A stretch of 24,685 bases of DNA, from positions 1-24,685 of IMG/VR virus record IMGVR_UViG_3300047408_000344; one strand, given 5' to 3'. Below the pieces are notes generated by a model that ran no database searches, had not been told where the DNA came from, and saw only the letters and a program-made list of their open reading frames with translations. Shown here piece after piece: positions 13,606 through 21,066 of the stretch (within the stretch, counting starts at the first letter, position 1; every line of letters begins with the position of its first letter). The translations under genes and the position numbers were made by a program. The stretch comes from a virus.

Positions 13606-13733
13606 ACTGGGACGAGGTGGTGTACCGCGTCACCCTGCTGGCGGTGATCCTGGGCCTGGTCTGGCTGGTGTTCGCGCCAATGCCCAGCGGTGAGCCGCTC
13701 CTACAGATCGTCCACCAGGCGTACATCGCATGA
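13602..13733 (+). CDS. Small single-pass membrane protein
   Basis: GTG 13602 (GTGA overlap) opens a 43-codon frame ending at TGA 13731-13733. The product has one strongly hydrophobic helix, VTLLAVILGLVWLVF, followed by a Pro-rich turn and a short polar tail. Coupling on both sides supports it. It could be an early membrane effector or an accessory to lysis; nothing in the sequence decides this. Confidence 0.5.
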   Translation: MNWDEVVYRVTLLAVILGLVWLVFAPMPSGEPLLQIVHQAYIA

Positions 13734-13975
13734 CGACGGTGCCCTCGATTCGGATGACCGCGGCGGTGGACGCGGCGTACACCAAGTACGTCACCGACCA
13801 CCACGGCGATCTGTCCGACGTCGAGGGTTTCGCCAGCACGATGTTTAACGCCGGCGGCTCACACGCGATCAAAGCCATGGTCGAATTCGGCGATGTGATC
13901 CCGCAGCTCCACCGCATTGAAGCTCGAGTGCAGCGGTTGCTCGTCCTGCTCGAAGCATTCGAGGAGGAGCCCTGA
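13730..13975 (+). CDS. Hypothetical early protein
   Basis: ATG 13730 overlaps the previous stop as ATGA. The 81-residue product has two helical parts, MTAAVDAAYTKYVTDHHGDL and LHRIEARVQRLLVLLEAFEEEP, the second with coiled-coil character. No motif is recognised. It ends with TGATG into the next gene, so it is part of the coupled early operon. Confidence 0.55.
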   Translation: MTTVPSIRMTAAVDAAYTKYVTDHHGDLSDVEGFASTMFNAGGSHAIKAMVEFGDVIPQLHRIEARVQRLLVLLEAFEEEP

Positions 13976-14247
13976 TGGCGTACGTCATCAAGCTCGAGGG
14001 GCTGGCCGTGGGACGGCCGAGCGAGTACGACGGCGAGTACCTGTCGTTCTACGATCCTGGCGCGGGCGAGCCGGGCGAGTGCCGTCTAGACACGGTGAGC
14101 GATGCCGACAATTTCGGAAAGTTGGTGCTTGACGCCCTCCAGGGCAGGGCATATGTCAACGACTCCCAGGTCGACCAGGTCGACGTGACGATGGTGCGCT
14201 GCTCACCCGAACCGCGAACAGAGATCGAGTTATGGAGTCTGTCGTGA
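13975..14247 (+). CDS. Hypothetical early protein
   Basis: This 90-residue protein starts at ATG 13975, sharing one base with the previous stop. It appears beta-rich and acidic (YVIKLEGLAVGRPSEYDGEY, LSFYDPGAGEPGECRLDTVS), then a helix (ADNFGKLVLDALQG) and a final strand (VDVTMVRC, IELWSLS). It could be a small alpha/beta domain. The family is unknown to me. Confidence 0.55.
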   Translation: MAYVIKLEGLAVGRPSEYDGEYLSFYDPGAGEPGECRLDTVSDADNFGKLVLDALQGRAYVNDSQVDQVDVTMVRCSPEPRTEIELWSLS

Positions 14248-14684
14248 TCGACGGGCACTGGCTACGGGTGACGAAGTTCGATCCGCGCGCGGTCGGCTTA
14301 TACGGCCGGCACTACTCGGCGCGGCACTATGCGGACGGCCGCAAGCGCACCCAGTGTGCGCCACCTGGCGAAACGATGGTGCTGTTAACGGCCGCGTGCG
14401 ATGCGCTGTTCGTGTGGGTCCACAACACCATCGAGCGGTACGACCGCCAGGTCGGCGTCAACTGCGCGGTGTTCCGCAACGAGGGTCCGATCCTGAGTTC
14501 GCTGCTGGTATCAGAAGCCTCGGAACTCGCGCGGCAGCGGTGGCCGGGATTGCGGCTGTTTACGTACGTAGCCGACGGGAAAGTGCGGTCAGTCAACCCC
14601 GGCGCGTGTTTCAAGTTCGCGGGCTGGAAGAGATGCGGTCGGAACGCCGACGGCCGCTTGACGATCTTGGAGCTCGTGGCGTGA
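14244..14684 (+). CDS. GNAT-like phage protein
   Basis: GTG 14244 is preferred: GGAG stands six bases upstream and it gives the GTGA overlap seen across this operon. ATG 14232 is the alternative. The roughly 146-residue product has the pattern RHYSARHYADG, MVLLTAACDALFVWVH, NCAVFRNEGPILSSLLVSEA, RWPGLRLFTYV, then VNPGACFKFAGWKRCGR. This resembles a phage family with an N-acetyltransferase-like fold, judged from remembered family pattern and not tested. The substrate is unknown. It precedes the secreted transglycosylase by a GTGA overlap. Confidence 0.55.
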   Translation: MIDGHWLRVTKFDPRAVGLYGRHYSARHYADGRKRTQCAPPGETMVLLTAACDALFVWVHNTIERYDRQVGVNCAVFRNEGPILSSLLVSEASELARQRWPGLRLFTYVADGKVRSVNPGACFKFAGWKRCGRNADGRLTILELVA

Positions 14685-15076
14685 GAGTGGCGGCGCTGGT
14701 GTCGGCGGCAGTCCTGGTGCTGACCACCCAGGCGGCCCACGCGCGAGACGTAGGCGACGATCCCACGCCGGTGGTCGTGGACGATACCCAGGACCAGGTG
14801 GTCGAAGCCGTCGTCGAGCAGCCGGTGGTCGTGGTGGAAAACCCACGGCTGGCGTGTATACGGCGCATAGAGAGCCACAACGACCCCAACGCGACCAACC
14901 GGTACTCGGGGGCGATGGGGCTGTACCAGTTCCTGCCATCGACGTGGAGGACCACGCCGCAGGGACGGGCAGGACTGAGCGCATACGACCCGGTGGCGGC
15001 CACGGCAGCGGCCGAATGGATGTTGTCGGTGGGCAGGGCACGCGAGTGGGTAGCGGTATCGCGGGGGTACTGCTAG
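14681..15076 (+). CDS. Secreted lytic transglycosylase-like protein
   Basis: GTG 14681 (GTGA overlap) begins with a clear signal peptide: VRVAALVSAAVLVLTTQAAHA, written here only to name the segment, residues 1-21, with cleavage probably after A-H-A. A Val/Asp/Glu-rich linker follows. Residues about 60-131 are a lysozyme-fold domain of the Rpf/SLT type (RRIESHNDPNATN, GAMGLYQFLPSTWR, AAEWMLS). Glu in RIES is the likely catalytic acid. The 131-residue protein would cut peptidoglycan glycan strands outside the membrane. A small membrane protein follows at once, so the pair could act in lysis or in cell-wall remodelling. Confidence 0.75.
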   Translation: MRVAALVSAAVLVLTTQAAHARDVGDDPTPVVVDDTQDQVVEAVVEQPVVVVENPRLACIRRIESHNDPNATNRYSGAMGLYQFLPSTWRTTPQGRAGLSAYDPVAATAAAEWMLSVGRAREWVAVSRGYC

Positions 15077-15268
15077 ATGAATCGAGCGGCCCGCCAGAAA
15101 TACCTGGATGAGATTTACGCGCTGGACAACGCCGGCCGTCGGCGCCGCAGTGTCACCGAGATCATTGTCGTCGCGACGATCTGGGGCGTGATCCTCGGGG
15201 TCAGCGTGCTGATCCTGGTGGGATCGGTCTTTCTCATCGTCGCGGTGGTGAGGAGGTTCTGGTCGTGA
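15077..15268 (+). CDS. Small membrane protein beside the transglycosylase
   Basis: ATG 15077 directly follows the previous stop. The 63-residue product has a charged N-terminus (QKYLDEIYALDNAGRRRR) and a long hydrophobic helix (TEIIVVATIWGVILGVSVLI, extending through LVGSVFLIVAVV) that may span once or twice. It ends in Arg, Arg, Phe, Trp. It could be a holin- or spanin-like partner of the transglycosylase, or a regulator. It overlaps the methyltransferase start as GTGA. Confidence 0.55.
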   Translation: MNRAARQKYLDEIYALDNAGRRRRSVTEIIVVATIWGVILGVSVLILVGSVFLIVAVVRRFWS

Positions 15269-16650
15269 GCACGCGGGTGCTGGTGGGCGATGCGGTCGAA
15301 GTGCTGAAGACGCTGCCCGCGGAGTCATGCCACGTGTGCGTCACCTCACCGCCGTACTACGGACTCCGCGACTACGGGACTACGCCGCTGGTGTGGGGTG
15401 GCGATGCGGGCCACGAACATGAGTGGCTGACAGTTGACGAACTCCACAATCGCGGGGATGCTACCGCTGGACCGAAGCAAAAGAGCAACGTAGGCGCAGT
15501 CACCGGGCGCGGAGTAGTGCGCTATGGATCGTGCCCCTGCGGCGCGTGGCTCGGCAGTCTCGGCCTCGAGCCACATCCCGATCTGTACATCGAACACCTC
15601 GTCATGGTGTTCCGTGAAGTGTGGCGGGTGCTGCGGCCAGACGCCACGTTGTGGCTCAACATCGGCGATTCGATGGCTGGATCGGGCAAGGGCAAGACCG
15701 GCGCGAACGGCATTGGCGACCAGGAGCAGCGCCAGGGGTTCCACGACAACTACCACCTCGAACGGGACAACCAGACGCGTGCGCGCTGGCCGGACTACGG
15801 CAAGCCGAAGGATCTGTTGTTGATCCCGTTTCGGCTGGCGATTGCCCTGCAGGCTGACGGGTGGTACGTCAGGAGCGATGTGGCGTGGTGCAAGAAGTCG
15901 TGCATGCCGGAGAGCGTGCAGGACCGGCCGACGTCAGCGTGGGAGCACGTGTTCCTGCTCTCGAAACAGCCGCGGTACTACTACGACGCTGAGGCGGTCA
16001 GGGAATCGTCTGAGCAAGACGACCACAACCAGCGCTACGCGAAGGTATACGACGTCACGGCGGCGAACGCTATCCATCGACAACCCGGCAACACCAATAG
16101 CCCCGACGTCCATGCACGGCCTGGTCCGGGTGGACGCAACATGCGCAACTTCTGGGTGCTCGGTCCCGAGCCATTCCCGAGCGCACACTTCGCCACGTTC
16201 GTGCCGGAGATCCCGCGGCGGGCGATTCTGGCTGGGACGTCGGAACACGGTGTGTGCCCGGTGTGCGCAGCGCCGTGGGTGCGAGTCACGGAGCGCGCGA
16301 GTCCTCCCGACCTGGGTCGCGGTACGCAATCGTGGGCCGGTGGCGCAGGCGTAGGCACACCGCAACGCAACAGCAGCGGCGGTCTACAGCCGCAAGTACC
16401 TGTCACTACCGGCTGGCAGCCGTCCTGTGAGCATGTGGAGGCGATCCCGGTGGCGGCGTCTGTGCTCGATCCGTTTGCGGGTGCGGGGACCACGGGATTG
16501 GTGGCGGATCGGCTGGGCCGTGACTCGATCCTGATCGAGTTGAACCCCGCGTATGCGGAGATGGCGCGGCAGCGGATTACGGATGACTCGCCGATGTTCA
16601 CGGTGCTGTCGGTGCCCGAACGGATCAAACAGATGGATTTCAGCGCATGA
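15265..16650 (+). CDS. DNA methyltransferase (SPPY type, amino-methylating)
   Basis: GTG 15265 opens a 461-residue protein. Catalytic motif IV is TSPPYYGLRDYG (residues about 28-39) and the AdoMet-binding motif I is DPFAGAGTTG (from residue about 402). The order IV before I marks the beta class, which methylates N4 of cytosine or N6 of adenine. The SPPY form leans towards N4-cytosine but does not prove it. A long central insert holds the target-recognition part (WPDYGKPKDLLLIPFRLAIA, HVFLLSKQPRYYYD), and Cys clusters (CPCG, CPVC) may bind zinc. No restriction enzyme gene is nearby, so it is an orphan, probably protecting phage DNA or altering host expression. Confidence 0.85.
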   Translation: MSTRVLVGDAVEVLKTLPAESCHVCVTSPPYYGLRDYGTTPLVWGGDAGHEHEWLTVDELHNRGDATAGPKQKSNVGAVTGRGVVRYGSCPCGAWLGSLGLEPHPDLYIEHLVMVFREVWRVLRPDATLWLNIGDSMAGSGKGKTGANGIGDQEQRQGFHDNYHLERDNQTRARWPDYGKPKDLLLIPFRLAIALQADGWYVRSDVAWCKKSCMPESVQDRPTSAWEHVFLLSKQPRYYYDAEAVRESSEQDDHNQRYAKVYDVTAANAIHRQPGNTNSPDVHARPGPGGRNMRNFWVLGPEPFPSAHFATFVPEIPRRAILAGTSEHGVCPVCAAPWVRVTERASPPDLGRGTQSWAGGAGVGTPQRNSSGGLQPQVPVTTGWQPSCEHVEAIPVAASVLDPFAGAGTTGLVADRLGRDSILIELNPAYAEMARQRITDDSPMFTVLSVPERIKQMDFSA

Positions 16651-16823
16651 GCTACTTAGACGATCTCGCAGCCCAGATGCAGGTGGCGGCAGACCGGCTG
16701 AGCCAGGAGCCGGGTCATTTTCAACAACATTTTGCCAGGCATCTCCTGGAAGACCGGCGCACCGTAGTGCTCCTTGCCTTGAGAGAACCTGAACCTGAAC
16801 CAGTCACGGGGAGGGCCGAATGA
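16647..16823 (+). CDS. Small hypothetical protein
   Basis: ATG 16647 overlaps the methyltransferase stop as ATGA and the 58-codon frame ends as ATGA into the next gene. The product is helical and ends with an EPEPEP stretch encoded by repeated GAACCT units. No known motif is visible. Coupling on both sides is the main support. Confidence 0.5.
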   Translation: MSYLDDLAAQMQVAADRLSQEPGHFQQHFARHLLEDRRTVVLLALREPEPEPVTGRAE

Positions 16824-17044
16824 CGGCGATCAAAAATCCATTGACGGGCGCCATGACGCTGGTGTTGCCGTGTCGGGTGTGTGGGCAGCCGGTGTACTTC
16901 GGCTTCACGGCGAAGGGGAAACGCTGTCCCTATGACGTGGTCGATGGTGAGGCATCGACCACGTCGCACTTCACCACGTGTTCTGAGATTGACCGCTGGC
17001 GACCGAAGACCACGAAACCAGCCGATGTGGGAGTACAGACATGA
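16820..17044 (+). CDS. Zinc-ribbon protein
   Basis: This 74-residue protein contains CRVCGQPVYFGF, then GKRCPYDVVDGE and SHFTTC. The arrangement C-x2-C followed later by H-x3-C is widespread in small phage proteins placed before recombination and replication genes. It may bind nucleic acid or a replication partner. It overlaps the next gene by four bases. Confidence 0.6.
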   Translation: MTAIKNPLTGAMTLVLPCRVCGQPVYFGFTAKGKRCPYDVVDGEASTTSHFTTCSEIDRWRPKTTKPADVGVQT

Positions 17045-17790
17045 CGCAACTGGCAGCCAAACCCGTGGACACACCCGAAGTGACGTTCGAGCAACTGATG
17101 ATCCAGGGCGACATGGCCAAACTGAGCCCGGTGCAGCGGACCGACTATTACCAGCGCGTCTGCGACAGCCTGGGCCTCAACCCCCTGACGCGGCCGTTCG
17201 AGTACATCACCCTGCACGAGAAACTGGTGCTGTACGCCCGCAAGGACGCCACCGACCAGTTGCGTACGTTGCAGGGCGTCAGCATCGTGCGGCTCGAGCG
17301 CGAACGTCTGGACGACCTGTACGTGGTCACCGCGCACGCCACCAACGCCAAGGGCCGTTCAGACTCCAGTGTCGGCGCCGTCAACGTCAAGGGTTTATCA
17401 GGCGAGGGGCTGGCCAACGCCTTGATGCGGGCCGAAACGAAGGCCAAGCGCAGGGTGACCCTGAGTCTGTGCGGGCTGGGGTGGAGTGACGAAAGCGAGG
17501 TCGACAGCATTCCCTCCGCCCAGCGCATCGTGGTCGACCACACCACCGGCGAAGTGATCGACGAGTCACCTGCACCGGCGCTGCCGAAGCCGAAGATGGT
17601 CACGTCCGTGGAGCACCGGCTGTACAAGCGGTACGCGCAACTGGTGGCCGAAGCCGCGCAGTTCCAGATCGACGTGGACGGGCTCGAGTTGCCCATCACC
17701 GAAGAGCGGTTGACCGAGCTGGCGCTCCAGTTGAAGGAGCAGATGGCAGACGCCCAGGCCAAACATCTGGAGGAGGTCGGGGCTTTCTGA
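17041..17790 (+). CDS. Probable single-strand DNA annealing protein
   Basis: This 249-residue protein carries a block common in phage recombination genes: YYQRVCDSLGLNPLTRPFEY, then LVLYARKDATDQLRTLQGVS, and finally LANALMRAETKAKRRVTLSL, CGLG and DESEV. The pattern recalls Rad52/Erf-like annealing proteins, though I cannot say which subgroup. It would pair complementary strands during phage recombination or replication. The C-terminal part from about residue 165 is a variable linker plus helices (TEERLTELALQLKEQMADAQ). Position just before the primase-helicase supports the role. Confidence 0.6.
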   Translation: MTQLAAKPVDTPEVTFEQLMIQGDMAKLSPVQRTDYYQRVCDSLGLNPLTRPFEYITLHEKLVLYARKDATDQLRTLQGVSIVRLERERLDDLYVVTAHATNAKGRSDSSVGAVNVKGLSGEGLANALMRAETKAKRRVTLSLCGLGWSDESEVDSIPSAQRIVVDHTTGEVIDESPAPALPKPKMVTSVEHRLYKRYAQLVAEAAQFQIDVDGLELPITEERLTELALQLKEQMADAQAKHLEEVGAF

Positions 17791-17791
17791 C

Positions 17792-17971
17792 GTGCTCGCC
17801 GCGCGGGATGTAGCGGAGGGGCTGCGCTTTCTCCGCGCGCTGCGCACCACAGAGGTCGCTGCGGTGGCAAGCCTGCTGTTGCCCGCGGCGCTGGCTGGTG
17901 AAGCTGGCGTACACACGCTGGAGGTGTTGCAGATGGTGGGCATCGTGCTGACGGAGCGCGAGGCAGCATGA
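17792..17971 (+). CDS. Small helical protein
   Basis: GTG 17792 opens a 59-codon frame that ends in an ATGA overlap with the primase-helicase start. GGAGGAGG lies somewhat far upstream within the previous gene. The product is Ala/Leu-rich and helical (ARDVAEGLRFLRALRTTEVA, then HTLEVLQMVGIVLTEREAA). It might be a small helicase-loader-like or regulatory partner. Function unknown. Confidence 0.5.
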   Translation: MLAARDVAEGLRFLRALRTTEVAAVASLLLPAALAGEAGVHTLEVLQMVGIVLTEREAA

Positions 17972-20103
17972 CGGCGCAGCTCAGCGGAGTAGAGCGCCGT
18001 GAAGCGCTGTACCGCGAGTTGCTGCCACAACTTCGTTCGCCCAGTGGCGATCCGCATCGTGAGAAGTCGTACCCCACCGGTGACGGGCGGATCTGGTCCT
18101 TCTGCCCGGCCCACCCTGACGGGACCAAACACCACAATCGATCGCTGAGCCTGAGCACCAAATACGGGGTGGAGTGTTTCGCCGGGTGCGAGTTCACGGC
18201 CATCATCGACGGGTTCAACCTGCCTCACCAGCGACCGACCGAAACGGAGCGCGTGGTGCCCATCAGGCAGACCAGACGACCGGCGTCAGTGTCCTACGGC
18301 GAGCCGCGGCACCTGTACGTGTATCGCGACAGTTCGGGTGTCATCGTCGGCGAAAAAGGGCGTTGGGAGCAGGACGGCAACAAGACGTTCCGCTGGCGCA
18401 AACCCGGCGGTACGTGGCAGGCCGGCATCGCGCCGCTGAAGGTCAGTGATATGCCGTTGTGGGGCGCTGATCTGGTTGCCAGCGCGCCGGTCGACCAGAC
18501 GGTGTACCTGGTCGAAGGAGAGAAGGCGACCGAGGCGTGCCGTGCGCGTGGGTTACTGACCGTCACGTGCGCCGGCGGTGCGAGTACGACCGAGTTTGGT
18601 ACGGCGCTCGACGTACTGCGTGGCAGGGTGGTGATTCTCTGGCCTGACAACGACGCGGTGGGCAAGGGCCTGATGCAGCGCGTTGCAGCTCACCTGCGTG
18701 GACTGGCGACCGCGTCTTTGACGATCGCGCCAGGTGGCCCCGACAAGGGGGATGCCTTCGAGTACTTCAGCGGTGGTGGGACCGTCGAAGAGCTCGACCA
18801 GATGATTGCCCGCGGAGGTGTCGAGGCCAGCGAGAACAGGTTGAGCGAGTACCACATCGACCAGGACGGTGTGATCTCGGCAACCCGGCCTATCGACGAG
18901 ACGCTCACGCTAGGGTTCCACGCCGAGAACCTGCGCCAGGAGCGCACCGGCGTACACGCGCGGGTCAGTCTGACGTGCAACGGTGCTGACCTGGCCTGGT
19001 CGAACTTCAACGTCGAACGAGACGAAGATCGCGTCCGACTGGTGAACTCTGCAGTCAAGGCACTCCCTGCCGCATTCAAGGGGGCCTATGACGACAAGAT
19101 CCTGAAGACCGACCTGGACCGTTTCTGCCGCGGCCTGTGGGATGCCCAGATCGAGGACATGATGCCGTCGATGGTCGGCGGCACCCTCGAGCCGACCGCA
19201 CCATCGTTCCTGCTCTACCCGTTCGTCCTGGCGGAAGGCGGCACGATTATTTTCGCTCCTCCTGGTCGCGGCAAGAGTTACACGCTGCTGTTGATGGCGG
19301 TGTGTCTCGACGCAGGGAGCGAAGTGTTGTGGCTGCCCGTGAAACGATCCAAGGTGCTGTTTATCAACCTCGAGCGGGGCGCCAGGTCGGTCGCCGATCG
19401 GCTGGGCAACGTCAATGCCGCGCTGGGGCTGCGACGAGACCGACCGATTCCCATGATCAATCGGCGTGGCCGGACCCTGGCGGACGTCGCCCAGGCCGCC
19501 ATCAGACACATCCGTAAGTACGGTACCGAGGTGGTGTTCGTCGATTCGATCTCCCGCGCGGGCAGTGGTGACCTGAATGAGAACAACGTCGTCAACAAGA
19601 TCATCGACCAACTCAACGCGATGTGTCCTGCCTGGGTTGGGTTGGCCCATACCCCCCGTAGCGATGAGTCGCACCTGTACGGCGGGGTCCACTTCGAAGC
19701 CGGCGCGGACATCGTCGCCTGCCTTCTGTCACAACAGGAGGATGATGGACCGCTGGGAATCGGGCTGCAGATCACCAAGCAAAACGACGTCGGCCGCACG
19801 CCGCAATGGTTGATGCGCCTGGACTTCAACGGGTTTGGCCTCAGTTCAGTCAGGCCCGCTCGCCCGGGTGAGTTCACCGAGATCGAATCCGGGGCACGCA
19901 AAACCAACAAGGAGCAGATCCGCGAATACCTGGCCGACGCGGACACCAGCCGATGCAGCGCCACCGAGATCGGAAAAGAGCTGGGACTGCCCCGCCACGA
20001 GGTCGCGCGCATCCTGAACGGCGATCCTCTCCTGTTCGTCAAGCTCGAAAAACGTGGGCGCGAGCAGATTTTCGGGCTGCTGGCCAGCGAAGTCGGCGCA
20101 TGA
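17968..20103 (+). CDS. Primase-helicase (zinc finger, TOPRIM and RecA-like ATPase)
   Basis: This 711-residue replication protein has four visible parts. A zinc-binding site: Cys46, His49, Cys70 and Cys74 (FCPAHPDG, ECFAGC). A TOPRIM domain at about 178-245, with Glu183 in LVEGEK and Asp227 and Asp229 in WPDND. A RecA-like ATPase with Walker A APPGRGKS at 430-437 and Walker B VVFVDS ending near Asp526. A C-terminal winged-helix-like part (EIGKELGLPRHEVARILN). It resembles fused phage primase-helicases that unwind DNA and lay primers at the fork, but primase activity cannot be proved here. Repeats just after its stop may include the origin. Confidence 0.8.
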   Translation: MTAQLSGVERREALYRELLPQLRSPSGDPHREKSYPTGDGRIWSFCPAHPDGTKHHNRSLSLSTKYGVECFAGCEFTAIIDGFNLPHQRPTETERVVPIRQTRRPASVSYGEPRHLYVYRDSSGVIVGEKGRWEQDGNKTFRWRKPGGTWQAGIAPLKVSDMPLWGADLVASAPVDQTVYLVEGEKATEACRARGLLTVTCAGGASTTEFGTALDVLRGRVVILWPDNDAVGKGLMQRVAAHLRGLATASLTIAPGGPDKGDAFEYFSGGGTVEELDQMIARGGVEASENRLSEYHIDQDGVISATRPIDETLTLGFHAENLRQERTGVHARVSLTCNGADLAWSNFNVERDEDRVRLVNSAVKALPAAFKGAYDDKILKTDLDRFCRGLWDAQIEDMMPSMVGGTLEPTAPSFLLYPFVLAEGGTIIFAPPGRGKSYTLLLMAVCLDAGSEVLWLPVKRSKVLFINLERGARSVADRLGNVNAALGLRRDRPIPMINRRGRTLADVAQAAIRHIRKYGTEVVFVDSISRAGSGDLNENNVVNKIIDQLNAMCPAWVGLAHTPRSDESHLYGGVHFEAGADIVACLLSQQEDDGPLGIGLQITKQNDVGRTPQWLMRLDFNGFGLSSVRPARPGEFTEIESGARKTNKEQIREYLADADTSRCSATEIGKELGLPRHEVARILNGDPLLFVKLEKRGREQIFGLLASEVGA

Positions 20104-20112
20104 CCACAAAAA

Positions 20113-20145
20113 ATGTGTGTGGGGTCCGAAAAAGTACACACACAT
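20113..20145. repeat. First GT/AC inverted repeat after the primase-helicase
   Basis: ATGTGTGTG at 20113-20121 pairs perfectly with CACACACAT at 20137-20145 around 15 bases. The gene stop is only ten bases away. It is followed by the palindrome CTCCGGAG at 20150-20157. It could be a terminator or part of an origin. Confidence 0.5.
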
Positions 20146-20184
20146 GCCACTCCGGAGCGGCCAATTTTGAGATGCAGGTTGACA

Positions 20185-20274
20185 GAAAATGTATGTGTGT
20201 GAGTAGTGTGTCCCCCCCACGTTTCATAGTTTCGAAGAAACGATTAGGGGTACCGGGAAAAATGTATGTGTGTG
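20185..20274. repeat. Direct GT-rich repeats (iteron-like)
   Basis: The 16-base unit AAAATGTATGTGTGTG occurs at 20186-20201 and again at 20259-20274. A shorter relative, AAAATGTGTGTG, lies at 20110-20121. An AT-rich start followed by alternating TG is unlike the rest of this GC-rich sequence. Repeats next to a primase-helicase gene resemble initiator-binding iterons, though only two full copies are present. Alternating TG can also adopt Z-DNA. Confidence 0.45.
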
Positions 20275-20315
20275 TATGTCTGTATAAGGGACACACACAT
20301 ACACACATTTCCCGG
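20253..20315 (+). terminator. Long imperfect GT/AC hairpin, terminator or origin element
   Basis: The left arm from 20253 (CCGGGAAAAATGTATGTG and on to 20280) pairs with the right arm 20290-20315 (ending CACACATTTCCCGG). Two bases bulge and about three positions mismatch or wobble over roughly 26 pairs. The loop is about nine bases (TGTATAAGG). It ends the 223-base gap after the primase-helicase. It could terminate that operon or serve as an origin structure. Confidence 0.5.
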
Positions 20316-20326
20316 GCAGCTCAGAA

Positions 20327-20455
20327 ATGAACCTGAGGTGCCTCGTCCTGGGTCACCACTGGCGGTTCTGGGTCCGTTCCCCCAGCCGTCTCCTGGCCCT
20401 CGATCGCTGCCAACGCTGCGGCAAGACCACCCCCCACTGGTCCCGACCCTCATGA
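20327..20455 (+). CDS. Very small zinc-binding protein (HHWR/CxRCG type)
   Basis: ATG 20327 opens a 42-codon frame ending at TGA in an ATGA overlap with the next gene. The product MNLRCLVLGHHWRF continues to DRCQRCGKTTPHW. A Cys and His pair near the N-terminus plus C-x2-C matches a tiny zinc-ribbon protein type often met in phage genomes. Its role is unknown. The overlap and the motif together support a real gene. Confidence 0.55.
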   Translation: MNLRCLVLGHHWRFWVRSPSRLLALDRCQRCGKTTPHWSRPS

Positions 20456-20631
20456 CCGACTACGCCCTGGTCACTCTCCGCGACCTGGCCCGCAAAATGA
20501 TCGCCCTCGAAGCTAAAGCCAGAGCAGCCCTCGAGCACGGCGACGACCTCCGCGCCCGCCAACTCTGGTTTCAGCGCGTCCAGATCACCACCCTGCGCTC
20601 AGCAAAACTGCGGGAGTACTGGCGCCGATGA
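20452..20631 (+). CDS. Small helical protein
   Basis: ATG 20452 (ATGA overlap) gives 59 residues, beginning MTDYALVTLRDLARKMIALE. It is almost all helix and basic (KARAALEHGDDLRARQLWFQ, LRSAKLREYWRR). The frame is open further upstream, but that part runs through the repeat region and is not coding. It could be a helical DNA-binding or packaging accessory. It ends as ATGA into the next gene. Confidence 0.55.
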   Translation: MTDYALVTLRDLARKMIALEAKARAALEHGDDLRARQLWFQRVQITTLRSAKLREYWRR

Positions 20632-20879
20632 CCACCAACTTCTCCTTCTCAGAGATCCAGACCGACGAGCTCGAGCAGCTTCGCCTCGAGCTCGCCAACG
20701 CCAAAACCCACATCACCCTGCAGGCATCCATCAATCACCTGCTCGAGCAACACATCGCCTCACAGGACACCGTCATCCAGGCCGCCCGTGAACTCGTCCA
20801 TTGCCCAGCCTCAGGCGCTCTCGTCTGCCACGAGCGCCTCGAAGCCGCCATCAGAATCCTTGACCATGCATCATCCTGA
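20628..20879 (+). CDS. Coiled-coil hypothetical protein
   Basis: ATG 20628 overlaps the previous stop. The 83-residue protein is largely a heptad helix (IQTDELEQLRLELANAKTHI, TLQASINHLLEQHIASQDTV) with a short Cys-containing loop (VHCPASGALVCH) before a last helix. It probably forms a dimer or trimer. Position ahead of the terminase genes would fit a packaging or regulatory accessory, with no direct evidence. Confidence 0.6.
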   Translation: MTTNFSFSEIQTDELEQLRLELANAKTHITLQASINHLLEQHIASQDTVIQAARELVHCPASGALVCHERLEAAIRILDHASS

Positions 20880-21066
20880 ATCCATGCAGCTCTACCAGAT
20901 CGGCGACCGCGTCTACGTCCCCCTCAGCGGCATCACCGCCGGCTCTGGCACCATCCAGGATCTCTGGCCCCGCGGCTTGCTCTTGATCAAATTCGACTCG
21001 GACGGCGTCGTCGCTCCCTACCAGCCAGACGATGTCCGACCCCTACCCATCTCGAAGTCCGAGTGA
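20866..21066 (+). CDS. Small beta-barrel-like protein
   Basis: ATG 20866 gives 66 residues; ATG 20884 (60 residues) is equally plausible because it avoids the 14-base overlap with the previous gene. The core IGDRVYVPLSGITAGSGTIQ, then LLLIKFDSDGVVAPYQPDDV, has the strand pattern of a small SH3/KOW-like barrel. Such domains bind nucleic acid or protein. It ends in a GTGA overlap with the TerS-like gene. Confidence 0.55.
   Translation: MHHPESMQLYQIGDRVYVPLSGITAGSGTIQDLWPRGLLLIKFDSDGVVAPYQPDDVRPLPISKSE

Noticed and set aside
13124-13804. Antisense open frame across four small early genes
   Set aside because: The forward genes are linked by GTGA/ATGA overlaps and ribosome-binding sites; the reverse product shows no domain.
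19278-20150. Antisense open frame opposite the primase-helicase
   Set aside because: Low-complexity Ser/Arg product with no ribosome-binding site; a shadow of the real gene.
20100-20330. CRISPR-like or microsatellite array
   Set aside because: Only two full repeat units, with unequal spacing and no spacer pattern; better read as iteron or hairpin elements.
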